From assembly GCA_947647615.1 (NCBI GenBank), contig CANSKS010000004.1, positions 1 through 64,000 of the forward strand: a stretch of DNA of 64,000 nt, written 5' to 3'. The translations under genes and the position numbers were made by a program. The DNA is from an uncultured Neglectibacter sp. Its GTDB lineage: Bacteria > Bacillota > Clostridia > Oscillospirales > Acutalibacteraceae. The notes under the pieces are model-generated. The model was not told where the DNA came from and did not search any database. It was given only the letters and a program-made list of their open reading frames with translations. Positions 42,218 through 51,573 of the stretch are shown here, piece by piece (within the stretch, counting starts at the first letter, position 1; each line of letters begins with the position of its first letter).

Positions 42218-43420
42218 TTACCCCATGGTAACATCCCGGACAATCTCCACCGCTTGCTTCAGCTTTTCCAGGTTCCCGTTCAGCGTATAGACATCCCGAA
42301 AAATATATTCTGTGGGGATATCTTTGGTAAGGGAGGCTGTTTTCTGGATGTAAGCACGAAAGCCCTGGGCGTCGAGTTCCTTAAGTACCCCTAAAAAATT
42401 GGGCGAAGGCTTACGGGAATAGATAATATTTTTTCCCTTGAGCCGTTCCGCCATCGCCTCTTCCTCACACCAGGGGGAGATCGAAATTTTTCTCAGGTTG
42501 GGCAGATTTTTCAAACTGGTATCCCAAAAGCTATGAACGGGCTCACAGCAGCCATAGTAGACCAGACCAAATTCCTTGGCCAGCTGTTCATAGTAGGGAT
42601 AAATAAACTCCCGGTACATTTCCGGGCTGACCCCTACGGTTTCCTGAGAGTTCAAATGGCCCCAGGTGGTGGCGCTGGTACCGTCAAATTCCAGCTCACG
42701 GTTAAAGCAATAGCTGCCGCTTCCCATGTAATCGTTGCCGTTATTGGCAAAGATCAGTTTATTTTCCTCCTGCCAGCGCAGGAAGCGTTTATCGTCATCC
42801 ACAATAAACTGCATGAGGCAGTGGAATTCCTGGGGGTAATCGTACATGGCGCAGAACATATTTTCCATGCTCATAAGCTCCACCACATTTTGAGTGATGC
42901 CAAAGTGCCAATGGTTTTGGCTATTCACATAGCGGACGGGGAGCACATCGCCGAATATGCTGTGGGCCAGTTCCGCCATTTGTTCCGTGGCCCCTTTATC
43001 GTAGAAGAATTCCGAGGGCGAAAGCTTGGAAAAATCTTCCGCCAGATCTTCGATCACCGGAACATCGTGAAATCCCAGCCCTTCTTTGGCATATTCCCGC
43101 TTCCGCTCCACGCCGAACTGTTTTACCCGAATAGCTAACGGCACTTTAAAATAGCCCGGCACCACTTTATCGTCGTCGATCAGGCGGTAGCTTTGGATGT
43201 TCTCTAAAAGCTGTGTTTCCACAGCGCGCTCCAACGGGTTTTCACAAACCGGCGCGATGATCTCCTTTAAAAAAGTGCCTTCTTCTATTACCACCATGGG
43301 CCGCTTTCCCTGCAGGCTGTTGTGGGCATACCAGGCCTCTTCCCGCTCCCGCATCACCGGCAGGGCGGCAAGCTCCGCCTGCTGCAGGGCAAGGTCTCTC
43401 AAATATTGTTTGGTATCCAT
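42218..43420 (-). CDS. UroD-fold protein (uroporphyrinogen decarboxylase/MtaA-like), C
   Basis: 400 residues. Fold and motifs of the COG0407 superfamily: GTSATTWGHLNSQETVG, FIYPYYEQLAKEFG, YYGCCEPVHSFWD and KISISPWCEE. Paired Cys plus nearby His recall the metal site of methylcobamide:CoM methyltransferase relatives rather than true HemE; no haem genes are near. It closes an operon with GH31, two other UroD-fold proteins and a sugar ABC importer, so I infer a role on an imported glycoside, possibly methyl transfer. Function unproven. Confidence 0.8.
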   Translation of the reverse strand: MDTKQYLRDLALQQAELAALPVMREREEAWYAHNSLQGKRPMVVIEEGTFLKEIIAPVCENPLERAVETQLLENIQSYRLIDDDKVVPGYFKVPLAIRVKQFGVERKREYAKEGLGFHDVPVIEDLAEDFSKLSPSEFFYDKGATEQMAELAHSIFGDVLPVRYVNSQNHWHFGITQNVVELMSMENMFCAMYDYPQEFHCLMQFIVDDDKRFLRWQEENKLIFANNGNDYMGSGSYCFNRELEFDGTSATTWGHLNSQETVGVSPEMYREFIYPYYEQLAKEFGLVYYGCCEPVHSFWDTSLKNLPNLRKISISPWCEEEAMAERLKGKNIIYSRKPSPNFLGVLKELDAQGFRAYIQKTASLTKDIPTEYIFRDVYTLNGNLEKLKQAVEIVRDVTMG

Positions 43421-43449
43421 TAGGCAAGCTCCTCTTCGCGTTCCAAGGG

Positions 43450-45369
43450 TTATAAAATTTCTGTGACAGATTTGATATGGTACCGTTTGCTGGGAAGCTC
43501 TTTTTCGGAACCATCCACTGTAAACAAGGTAACCGGGACATTCCTGGTGACTCCATCATCCTCTACCAGCAAGGCCGACCCGCCCATTCCGTATTTCCGA
43601 AGTTCCAGCTCAAACACAGTATCTTCTCCCAAATAGGATTCCGGTTCTGCCAAGGGCAGCAGGCTGCCCTCTTTCACGAACACCGGGATATTTCCTGTTC
43701 TCACCGTATGTTCGCCGGGCTCCAGCTTTTCGTTTGTCCAAAAATCGTACCACCCCCCCTGGGGCAAATAGACCTTTCGTTCCTCTTCCCCTGCCACCAT
43801 AGGCGCAACCAGGAACACGTCGCCCAGCAAATATTGGTCATCGCAGCGGTAGGTCGCCGGGTCACCGCTATAATCGGCTACCAGGGGCCGCACTGGGGGC
43901 TTTCCCGTTTCCCGGTAAAGGTAAAAAGCGCTGTACAAATAGGGAACCAAACGCATACGAAGGCGTAAAAGCTCTGCCGCTTCTTCCCGGCACCCCAGTT
44001 GCTCCCAGGGCACCCCGTCGATATACCAGGCATTTACCATGCTGAGGGCAGAAAACACCACTGTTTGCAGCCGGCGGAGCAGGTCTTCCTTACTCTTCCC
44101 TTCCCGTAATTCCGGGCACCAGAGCAAGCCACTGAGCCCGCTAGTGCAGAGGGCCCGAATAAAATCTTTGTGGTCATAAAGATCGCTGTACAGCACAAAT
44201 GGGTAAGAGGCGGCAAAGGCCCCGGAATTTCTCACCTGAGAATAGGTTCTGGTATTCCCTAAAGCCTTCAGTACGGCTTGCTGATACAGAATGCCAAAGC
44301 AGTTGTGCATCTGCTCGCCGTCCAGACCCGAAGGAAACTGAGCGCTGTTGGGGTAGGTCCAGCTTCCGGTATAGTCGCTGCCGTCACATTCATCCAGCTT
44401 AAAACCGGAAACACCCAGGCTGGTAAAGGACTTTTCATGGTACCCCGCGAAAATATCTGTTGCTTCCCGCAAAGAAAAATCGGGAACCAAGCCATTCCAC
44501 ACCGGCACGTCGCCGCTGCAGGGCTTTAGCTCTTCGTAAATTGGAGAAGAAGGATGGGTAAAAGCATGCTCCCACAAATTCAGTTCCATATGCTCTGCCT
44601 TTAAATCTCCCACCAACTTTTTAAAATTGGGGAACTGCTCTTTGTTGACCCGGTAAGAGCAAGAATAGGTATGGGTCTGCCAGCCTGGCTCCAGACCTAT
44701 ACAGGAAACGGGAATTTTAGCCTTTCGAAAAGAACAGGCCGTTTCCAAAACCTGATCCTGCGTGTATTTGGTATAGCAGCGGTAAGTATTTCCAAGGCCC
44801 CAAAGAGGCGGCAGGCATCCACCTCCGGAAAAGCGGTTATACTCCGCTACTACGTCGGTAATGGTATCGCCCTCAAACACATAAAGCGTCACGCCTTTCG
44901 CCACCGGGACATGGATCATCATATATTCTTCCCAGGCAGTTTTTTTGGCGTCGTAAAGGCCCTCAAAGGAAGCTTTTACTTCGTAGCTTTCTTCCTCCTC
45001 CCTGCAGCGGTGAGGGTACCCGCAGTAAAATTCCACCGAACGAAGGGAGTCTACACAAACACCATAACCGGCCGTGCTCACAAAAAAGGGTACCGCCGCA
45101 TGGGCGTCGCCGGTGTTGGCCACCGGGTCGGCGTTGGAGCGAATCACCTTTTTGGTATGCCGGCAGGCAAAGCCCTTCATTTGCAGGCCAAAACCAAAAA
45201 ACTCCTCCGTTTCCCCCAAGGGGAATTCCAGGGTAATACCCCGAGGTGTAACTTTCCAGCTCAGTTTTTCCGAGGGAAATTTGCAGCTTTCCGTAAGCTC
45301 TGTCTTCCCCTCCGGTTTATAACGGGAGGGGACCAATTCTTCTGGAGTTCCTAAAGTGATGGTATACAC
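43450..45369 (-). CDS. Glycoside hydrolase family 31 enzyme
   Basis: Retaining alpha-glycosidase of family GH31, 639 residues from GTG 45369 (AAAGGA 8 nt upstream; a TTG at 45423 would add 18). N-terminal beta-domain with EFFGFGLQMKGF; the (beta/alpha)8 barrel has PPLWGLGNTYRCYTKY, the nucleophile in FKLDECDGSD (about 325) and a later Asp-rich VLYSDLYDHKD; C-terminal beta-domains follow. Substrate could be alpha-xyloside, alpha-glucoside or another alpha-glycoside; motifs alone do not decide. No signal peptide, so it acts on imported oligosaccharide. Confidence 0.9.
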   Translation of the reverse strand: MYTITLGTPEELVPSRYKPEGKTELTESCKFPSEKLSWKVTPRGITLEFPLGETEEFFGFGLQMKGFACRHTKKVIRSNADPVANTGDAHAAVPFFVSTAGYGVCVDSLRSVEFYCGYPHRCREEEESYEVKASFEGLYDAKKTAWEEYMMIHVPVAKGVTLYVFEGDTITDVVAEYNRFSGGGCLPPLWGLGNTYRCYTKYTQDQVLETACSFRKAKIPVSCIGLEPGWQTHTYSCSYRVNKEQFPNFKKLVGDLKAEHMELNLWEHAFTHPSSPIYEELKPCSGDVPVWNGLVPDFSLREATDIFAGYHEKSFTSLGVSGFKLDECDGSDYTGSWTYPNSAQFPSGLDGEQMHNCFGILYQQAVLKALGNTRTYSQVRNSGAFAASYPFVLYSDLYDHKDFIRALCTSGLSGLLWCPELREGKSKEDLLRRLQTVVFSALSMVNAWYIDGVPWEQLGCREEAAELLRLRMRLVPYLYSAFYLYRETGKPPVRPLVADYSGDPATYRCDDQYLLGDVFLVAPMVAGEEERKVYLPQGGWYDFWTNEKLEPGEHTVRTGNIPVFVKEGSLLPLAEPESYLGEDTVFELELRKYGMGGSALLVEDDGVTRNVPVTLFTVDGSEKELPSKRYHIKSVTEIL

Positions 45370-45439
45370 GTTCCTATTCCTTTCCCCGAATCGGGTTCCA
45401 TATTTCCTTTCCTGCCAAAACAACCGGCAGGTGTTGGAC

Positions 45440-46504
45440 TCAAGTATGGGCTTTCAGCCACGCAGCCAGTTCCTCAAATTCTCCTTCACTTTTCACACTG
45501 GTATGATAGATCGTCTGGTGAGGATTCAAAGTTTTGCTGGCGTTTTTAATTTCCTCCGGGGAACCGGTGAACACAATTCCCTTCCCCGCCTGCTGGCAAA
45601 GGCTGTAAAGCTCCAGCATCTGGGTATGGGTTTCGTAATGGTTGGGTACATAGCTGAAAGTATGTAAATTTTTGATTTGCATTAAAGAGTCCTTGTGCTT
45701 TAGGGCCGCCGGGCCATCCCAATGGAACACACAGCGTTCCCCGATCACTTCCGATTCGTAGGTAAGAGTGGGCACCGCGAATTCGTCGAACATTTCCCGG
45801 CCGATTAAAGCGGCAAAATCACAAGCCAGGGTCGTGATGGGCTTTTCCGAAAAATATTCAAAATAATACCCGTACTCTTCACTTTTTGAGGCCTCTACAA
45901 AATCGGACCATATCTTTTGAAAAATGACGCAGCTGTCTTCCAGGCCCTTATGCACCATCTGGGGGCAATCCAGCGTATCCATACATAAATTGGCATCCCC
46001 TCGAATAGAGAGCAGGAAATCTAAATTGCTGTGAAAATCGTAGCCATAGGGCAGCATTCGGCCCTCCAGCACGGCGGATGCCTTCCGGTAGAGCTCCAGT
46101 GCCCTGCGGTACATGAAGGAATTCTCCTGCAGGCGGATGGGCAGAATTTCTTCCAAGGGTCTTGGATCCTGCTTACACCAGTTGGTGTAACCCGCCCACT
46201 CCACCTCATAGCCGCAGAAGGTGGCAATTTCATGGGTGCCCAGGCTGGTCCACAAGCCCGGCACAGCCTCGCCCAAATATTTGGTATGCCGGGCATTTTC
46301 CAAATTTGTCCGCAGGATCTGGTCCAAATCGCCATATACCCGATCGTAATAACTTTCTCGAGGGGTATAGGAAAAATCTTTTTCTGGCTGTAGGGTGGCA
46401 ATGATAATAGGCCGGTCCAGCATATCGTGGTTCCAGTACGCTTCCATACGCCGGTAGGTTTCGTCGAAATCCGGTTTGATTTCGTAAATATTCCGATTGT
46501 TCAT
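45440..46504 (-). CDS. UroD-fold protein, B
   Basis: 354 residues. Starts DETYRRMEAYWNHDMLDRPII, carries FHWDGPAALKHKDSLMQI near the C-terminus and ends with a CQQAGKGIVFTGSPEEI strand-helix unit typical of the UroD-like barrel. It is a clear paralogue of the neighbouring protein A (shared EAYWxxxxxDRPI start and HxDGxxxxxH box), while C is a more distant relative. Lies 26 bp downstream of A in the same operon. No catalytic assignment is possible by eye. Confidence 0.78.
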   Translation of the reverse strand: MNNRNIYEIKPDFDETYRRMEAYWNHDMLDRPIIIATLQPEKDFSYTPRESYYDRVYGDLDQILRTNLENARHTKYLGEAVPGLWTSLGTHEIATFCGYEVEWAGYTNWCKQDPRPLEEILPIRLQENSFMYRRALELYRKASAVLEGRMLPYGYDFHSNLDFLLSIRGDANLCMDTLDCPQMVHKGLEDSCVIFQKIWSDFVEASKSEEYGYYFEYFSEKPITTLACDFAALIGREMFDEFAVPTLTYESEVIGERCVFHWDGPAALKHKDSLMQIKNLHTFSYVPNHYETHTQMLELYSLCQQAGKGIVFTGSPEEIKNASKTLNPHQTIYHTSVKSEGEFEELAAWLKAHT

Positions 46505-46530
46505 TTTCTATTCCTTACATTTTCTATTTC

Positions 46531-47604
46531 CTATAGAAAAATTTTTGTTTTTTTATACGCCTCTTCCGCTTCCCGGATGATCCGGTCCGCCTGTTCCCGG
46601 CTTTCGGCCCAAAGGGAATAGCGCACTCCTTCCGGCTTCAGCCCGCTGGAAAACAGTGCCGTCATATCTTCCGGTTCACAGGTGATTTCTATGAGCTTCC
46701 CGGCATCTTGAATGGCTTTTAAGGTATCGATCCAATAAGCGGCAGTAGGCTGGCCAGCTCCATATACCCATTGGATCCCGTGGATCTCCGGCATTTCCAG
46801 AAGCTTTTCCAAATGCCGCTTAGAGCCAATTCCGTCTAAATGATAAATGTTGTTGCCAATAATTTCGGCTTCCCGCCGAATGCTTTCCCTGGAAAATTCC
46901 TCGAAAACTTCCGGGGAAACCAGGTAAATGAAATCTGAGGAAGACACATACCATTTTCCGGGGTGATAAATGCCCATCCAGTTGGTGGTTCCCTTTTGCT
47001 TTCCTTCAAAGAGACCGTAGGACTTTTCCAAAATCGTGGTAAAGGCCTCCTGCACTTCCCCTAATACTCGCTTTACTTCATCCGGCTCGTCGTAAAGGTC
47101 CATACAAAGAGCTTCCGGACCGCGCATGGAAACCAGAGCGTCCATGCCTTCGTGAATATCCGTAAGGCCCACCAAAAAATCCCCGTGGCTTTCTTCCAGG
47201 AACCGCTCTGTCATGTGGCATATCTTCTGCCAATAGGCATTTCCTTCGTCAAAGGTGATATGCACCTGCTTCCAATCTTCTACAAAGGGCTTTGCATAGC
47301 TGGTACTTTCCTCATAAACAATTTCACTGCCCAAAAAGGCGGCAAACACATCCGGCCCCAGGTTCGGGCACAAAATGGGCAAAGCTTCCCCGGCAAAATA
47401 GGTGGTTTCCATAGAGTTCCTGGCAGAGGCCAAACAATACTCCTCATCCCACCATCTTTCCTGCAAGGTTCCGTGAAATTCCAAGTTTTTCCTCTGCTTT
47501 CCGTTGGGAGCGCAGATGCTCAGAATAGGACGATCGTGGTTTTTCTTCTCCCAATAGGCCTCATAGCTGGCCAGGCGTTCTCCCATGTTTTCAACGTAAC
47601 TCAT
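46531..47604 (-). CDS. UroD-fold protein, A
   Basis: 357 residues. MSYVENMGERLASYEAYWEKKNHDRPIL at the start; mid-protein DIHEGMDALVSMRGPEALCMDL; near the C-terminus YHLDGIGSKRHLEKLL and IHGIQWVYGAGQPTAAYW, the usual UroD-superfamily substrate-side box. AAAGGA precedes the ATG at 47604. First of the enzyme genes after the two permeases. Same family as B and, more distantly, C. Confidence 0.78.
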   Translation of the reverse strand: MSYVENMGERLASYEAYWEKKNHDRPILSICAPNGKQRKNLEFHGTLQERWWDEEYCLASARNSMETTYFAGEALPILCPNLGPDVFAAFLGSEIVYEESTSYAKPFVEDWKQVHITFDEGNAYWQKICHMTERFLEESHGDFLVGLTDIHEGMDALVSMRGPEALCMDLYDEPDEVKRVLGEVQEAFTTILEKSYGLFEGKQKGTTNWMGIYHPGKWYVSSSDFIYLVSPEVFEEFSRESIRREAEIIGNNIYHLDGIGSKRHLEKLLEMPEIHGIQWVYGAGQPTAAYWIDTLKAIQDAGKLIEITCEPEDMTALFSSGLKPEGVRYSLWAESREQADRIIREAEEAYKKTKIFL

Positions 47605-47702
47605 CGCAATTTTCCTTTCGCACAAATTTCTTTTCCGAGCATTCTTCCCCATACTCCACAGAGCGAAAAAGAACTAAAAACCGTGGGGAGGTTTAGCCTA
47701 TT

Positions 47703-48596
47703 TTACCCTTTTACGCTGCCCATCACAAGCCCTGTAGTAAAATATTTTTGCAGGAAAGGATATGCTACCAACACAGGGATCGTAGCCACGAACAATTGAG
47801 CCGCCCGGGCCGTTTGATTGCTTAAGGAGAGCAAAAGCCTCGCCATTTCGTCGGTAGGGTTCATCACCTGCATGATCGATTCCGGAGTCACCACAATAGA
47901 CTGCAAATAGCTCTGCAAGGGATAATTTTCCGGCCGGTTCATATAGATCATGCCATCGAACCAGGCATTCCAATGGTTTACAATACAAAACAGCGTAATG
48001 GTGGCAATAGAAGGGGTGGAAAGGGGCACGAAAATACGCCAGAGAATGGTCCAATGGCCCGCGCCGTCGATAAGCGCGGCCTCTTCCAGCTCCTTTGGCA
48101 GATTGCGGAAAAAGTTCAGCATGACCACCATGTTGAAAATGGGAAGAGCACCAGGCAAAACCAAGGCCCAAATGGTGTCGATAAGCCCCAGGTTCTGCAC
48201 CACAATAAAGGAGGGGATCATACTGGGCACAAAGAGCATAGTAAAAATAAAAAACCAGGAATAAACTGTTCTCGATTTAAAATCTTTGGAGCTTTTGGAA
48301 AGGGGGTAAGCGGTAAGTATAATCACTACTATGTTAATCGCCACGCCCAAAGCCACACGCTGCAAAGAAATAAGGAAGGATCGAATAAACCTGTTGGAAT
48401 GCAAAATGAATTCGTAGGCCGAAAGGTCTAAATCTACAGGCCAGAACAGCACTTCGCCGGCGGCCACGGCGCTGCGGTTGCTCAAAGAAACCGCCAGCAG
48501 GTTGACAAAGGGCAGTAAACAGGTAAGTGCGGCGCTGATGAGAATGATATAATTGAATATCTCAAATACCAGCCGCCCTTTAGACATTTTTTTCAT
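47703..48596 (-). CDS. Sugar ABC transporter permease (LplC/YtcP type)
   Basis: 297 residues, six membrane helices, with the EAA loop EEAALIDGAGHWTILWRIFVPL that contacts the ATPase. Belongs to the CUT1 group whose members import oligosaccharides such as pectin, xylan or rhamnogalacturonan fragments. No ATPase gene is in the operon; such systems often share a common MsmX-like ATPase. Follows the partner permease by 20 bp. Confidence 0.92.
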   Translation of the reverse strand: MKKMSKGRLVFEIFNYIILISAALTCLLPFVNLLAVSLSNRSAVAAGEVLFWPVDLDLSAYEFILHSNRFIRSFLISLQRVALGVAINIVVIILTAYPLSKSSKDFKSRTVYSWFFIFTMLFVPSMIPSFIVVQNLGLIDTIWALVLPGALPIFNMVVMLNFFRNLPKELEEAALIDGAGHWTILWRIFVPLSTPSIATITLFCIVNHWNAWFDGMIYMNRPENYPLQSYLQSIVVTPESIMQVMNPTDEMARLLLSLSNQTARAAQLFVATIPVLVAYPFLQKYFTTGLVMGSVKG

Positions 48597-48616
48597 AACT
48601 CTGTTTTCCCCTTCCC

Positions 48617-49516
48617 TTAGAAAATGCGGTAATTGGCCAGTTTATCTGCCAGCAGATAAGAAAGCGATACAAAAAGGAACGATACCACCGATTTGAAAAG
48701 CCCCACTGCAGCGGAAGCGGAATACTGGGCCTGTATCATACCCAGACGGTAAATGAAGGTGTCGATCACATCGCCGGTGTCGTAAACAGCTGGGCCCAAA
48801 AGGTTGAAAATTTGGTCGAATCCGGCATTTAAAATATTGCCCAGACCCAACACTGTCATCAAAATGACAATGGGAGCCATACCCGGCAGGGTCACATGTA
48901 TGGTTTGCTTCCACCGTCCCGCGCCATCGATCATAGCGGCTTCATACAGGCTTGGGTCAATGTTGGTAAGGGCCGCCAAATAAATGACGGTTCCAAAGCC
49001 AAAGCCTTTCCAAATATCGGTGACAATCATAGTGACAGGGAACCAAAACTTATCGCCCAAAAAGAAAATGGGCTCTATCCCGAACACACCTAAAATGTTA
49101 TTGACAAGCCCGTCCGAAGGAGAAAACAGGTCCATAATAATGCCGCTCAGAATAATCCAGGAAAGAAAGTTAGGCATGTAAATAAAGGTTTGCAGCACCC
49201 GCTTGGACTTGTTGGAGCGCAGCTCATTCAACAGCAGCGCAAAGGTGACTGGCACTATAATGTTGCCCACGATTTTAAAAAAGGCAATATAAATGGTATT
49301 CCGCAACACCTGAAAGGTGCCGGGCAGCGCAGCAATGAACTCAAAATTCTTCAGCCCCACCCATTCCGAACCAAAAAAACCTTTGATGGGGTTATAATCC
49401 TGAAAGGCCATCACAGAGCCTACCAATGGCAAATAGACAAATATGAGAGAAATGATAATGCCGGGAATGAGCATGAGATGCAATGGAAGATTTCTTTTCA
49501 ATTTTCTTTTATTCAT
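48617..49516 (-). CDS. Sugar ABC transporter permease (LplB/YteP type)
   Basis: 299 residues, six membrane helices. N-terminal LPLHLMLIPGIIISLIFVYLPL; EAA loop YEAAMIDGAGRWKQTIHVTLPG. The ATG at 49516 has GGAAAGGA upstream and begins the normal LplB N-terminus; an upstream frame to 49552 lacks support. Partner of the LplC-type permease. It lies after an internal terminator hairpin that separates it from the binding-protein gene. Confidence 0.92.
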   Translation of the reverse strand: MNKRKLKRNLPLHLMLIPGIIISLIFVYLPLVGSVMAFQDYNPIKGFFGSEWVGLKNFEFIAALPGTFQVLRNTIYIAFFKIVGNIIVPVTFALLLNELRSNKSKRVLQTFIYMPNFLSWIILSGIIMDLFSPSDGLVNNILGVFGIEPIFFLGDKFWFPVTMIVTDIWKGFGFGTVIYLAALTNIDPSLYEAAMIDGAGRWKQTIHVTLPGMAPIVILMTVLGLGNILNAGFDQIFNLLGPAVYDTGDVIDTFIYRLGMIQAQYSASAAVGLFKSVVSFLFVSLSYLLADKLANYRIF

Positions 49517-49611
49517 CAAAAAATCCTTTCCCGGAGGAACGCTGAAAAGCACTACGCCCTTGCCGTAATCATATTTGAATAAAAGCTTCTCACCAAAAGA
49601 AGAAGAGAAAA

Positions 49612-49636
49612 GGGGAGAGGAAAATTACCTCTCCCC
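49612..49636 (-). terminator. Hairpin between binding-protein and permease genes
   Basis: Minus strand: GGGGAGAGG, loop TAATTTT, CCTCTCCCC, then TTTTCTC. Probably a partial terminator or 3'-end stabiliser that gives more binding protein than permease, a common arrangement in ABC importers. Confidence 0.8.
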
Positions 49637-49681
49637 CCGAAAAAAGACTTTTTGCTTAAGGGATGTTATGAGAGACCGCTC

Positions 49682-51367
49682 TTATTTCCCATACCATTCA
49701 TTGACTTCTACTGTAGCATCGTCGCCACCCAGCTTTTTCCAATCTTCCACAAACTTATCGAACTCGTCAATGGGAGCGCCCATGATGATCTTCGTATAAG
49801 TATCGTCGCGCAGCTTTTTCAAGGTTTCGGAAACTTTGGCATAGTTGGGAGGTACAGCGCCCTGCATACGGTCTAAAAGGATCCTGTCGTTATCTACATA
49901 AGGGGCAATGACAGAATAGGCGCCGTTGGGACCCATTTGCACATAGCGTCCATAGGCGGAGTTATCGGTAACGGTATCTTTTTCATCCTGCCACATTTTT
50001 GCCGCGGTGTAGAAAGGCCGCTGCTGAGCAGTGATCTTGGAATCATCTCCGGTCACCAGTGCTTCCGAAATGTTTTTATAAGAAACATATTCGTTGGTGG
50101 GGTCGCACTGAGTAGCGGAAGGCCAGGTCCAGTAAGAGGTGCCCTTATATTCGGGTTCATCAAAAGTACCTGCCGCAAAATGCTTGCAGAATACATTGAT
50201 CATCTTGATCACCGCTTCGGGGTGTTCCATATTCTTGTTAATAACAATATATTCGCCTACCGGCCAGCCGCCCTGGAGATAAACATCGTCGTCGGCATTA
50301 AGCTTGGGAATATCAAAGGGGATGAATGCTGCGTCAGGGTCATTCTTTGCCAGGTCGTAAACTGCCCAGAAGCCGATGTTGTTGCAGGCCAGGGTAATGC
50401 CCACTTTTCCGGCAGTAGTGTCTTCTGTCACCTTATTGGTATCTTTTACAGAAAATTCCTTATCAAAAATGCCGTCGGCATACATTTTCTGAATGCGTTC
50501 CAGCGCGGTTTTTACTTCAGGCTGAATGTCGCCACAAACCAAAGTGCCATCGTCAGCCTCTACCCAGATCCCCGGATAAGCGCCGTAAGCGTTCATAATG
50601 GGAGTAAGGGAATTGACGCCGCTGAGCAGTGATTTTTCCAAAGCAACCACCGAGCCGGGATGGTTCTCCTGGAATTTCTTGGCCAGGGCTTCGAACTCAT
50701 CCAAGGTCTTGGGAGCTTCCATGCCGCTTTCTGCCAGCCAATCCTGGCGGATCCACATGATATTGGGCATGGAAATGATGCCCCATCCCAGGTCGGCAAT
50801 ACCGTAATGCTTCCCGTTGACAAAACCGGAATCGTAACCCTCTTTGAAGTTAGAGTCGTGAGTCTTCAAAAGGTCGCTGGCCCAGGTGTCATAAAGCTCG
50901 GTAATATCCATGACCGCGTCGTTCTGCGCCAGGTTCATGAAATCGGCCGAATTGGCACGGAAATAATCGGGCAGCGCGTTAGATGCCAGCATGGTGGCAA
51001 ATTTTGCCTGGGCTTGGTTTGCGTCTACCACCCAATCGTACTTTACGGTGATTCCCAGCTCCTCATAAAGCAGCCTGGTATAGGGGTTGTTTTCGATGTC
51101 ATCGCCATCTTGAAATATGCTGGTTTCAGCGTTGACAGAGCGAACCGCTGTCAGGGTAATGGGCGGGTCGTACTTTCCAAAGGGGTCTATTTCGGCTTCA
51201 CCTGTCGGTTCCGTGACAGCTGAACTGTCTGTGGAAGTGCTGCTGGAAGTGCCTTCCGAAGCAGAAGGTGTGCTGCTTTTTTCCGGCTCCTTGGAAACGC
51301 AGCCTGTCATAGAGGCCACCAGAACAACTGCCAGGAAGAAAGCAAGGCATCTTTTCATTCTGTTCAT
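49682..51367 (-). CDS. Extracellular sugar-binding lipoprotein (LipO-like)
   Basis: 561 residues. Lipoprotein signal MNRMKRCLAFFLAVVLVASMTGC with Cys23, a Ser/Thr-rich linker to about 60, then a large solute-binding fold (ADLGWGIISMPNIMWIRQDWL, KVGITLACNNIGFW, YLQGGWPVGEYIVIN). This length and pattern go with LplB/LplC-type importers. It binds the oligosaccharide outside the cell. GGAGAGAAC precedes the ATG. First gene of the operon, divergent from its regulators. Confidence 0.92.
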   Translation of the reverse strand: MNRMKRCLAFFLAVVLVASMTGCVSKEPEKSSTPSASEGTSSSTSTDSSAVTEPTGEAEIDPFGKYDPPITLTAVRSVNAETSIFQDGDDIENNPYTRLLYEELGITVKYDWVVDANQAQAKFATMLASNALPDYFRANSADFMNLAQNDAVMDITELYDTWASDLLKTHDSNFKEGYDSGFVNGKHYGIADLGWGIISMPNIMWIRQDWLAESGMEAPKTLDEFEALAKKFQENHPGSVVALEKSLLSGVNSLTPIMNAYGAYPGIWVEADDGTLVCGDIQPEVKTALERIQKMYADGIFDKEFSVKDTNKVTEDTTAGKVGITLACNNIGFWAVYDLAKNDPDAAFIPFDIPKLNADDDVYLQGGWPVGEYIVINKNMEHPEAVIKMINVFCKHFAAGTFDEPEYKGTSYWTWPSATQCDPTNEYVSYKNISEALVTGDDSKITAQQRPFYTAAKMWQDEKDTVTDNSAYGRYVQMGPNGAYSVIAPYVDNDRILLDRMQGAVPPNYAKVSETLKKLRDDTYTKIIMGAPIDEFDKFVEDWKKLGGDDATVEVNEWYGK

Positions 51368-51427
51368 CTCGTTCTCTCCATTCTCAATAAATTTTCGTCG
51401 CTTTCCTTACGACTTTCTATAGCCTTT

Positions 51428-51456
51428 ACTATAGCATGAAGCCTACTCCAGAAAAA
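51428..51456 (-). promoter_or_regulatory. Probable promoter of the sugar operon
   Basis: Minus strand: extended -10 TGCTATAGT (TATAGT 51433-51428) with a poor -35 (TTTTTC) 17 bp upstream, fitting a promoter that needs an activator such as the divergent AraC-type regulator. Confidence 0.45.
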
Positions 51457-51573
51457 TAGTAACATTTTTACATTTTAGACTTTTTTTGTCCAGTTTCTTG
51501 CTACAGCTTTTCTTATGGTCAAAAAAATGCTAGGATAAGATAAACAGAAAGTTATTATTGAGAGGGAATAATC

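Noticed and set aside
42218..43420. True HemE (uroporphyrinogen decarboxylase)
   Set aside because: No HemE N-terminal RQAGR-type motif, longer than HemE, and sits in a sugar operon with two relatives.
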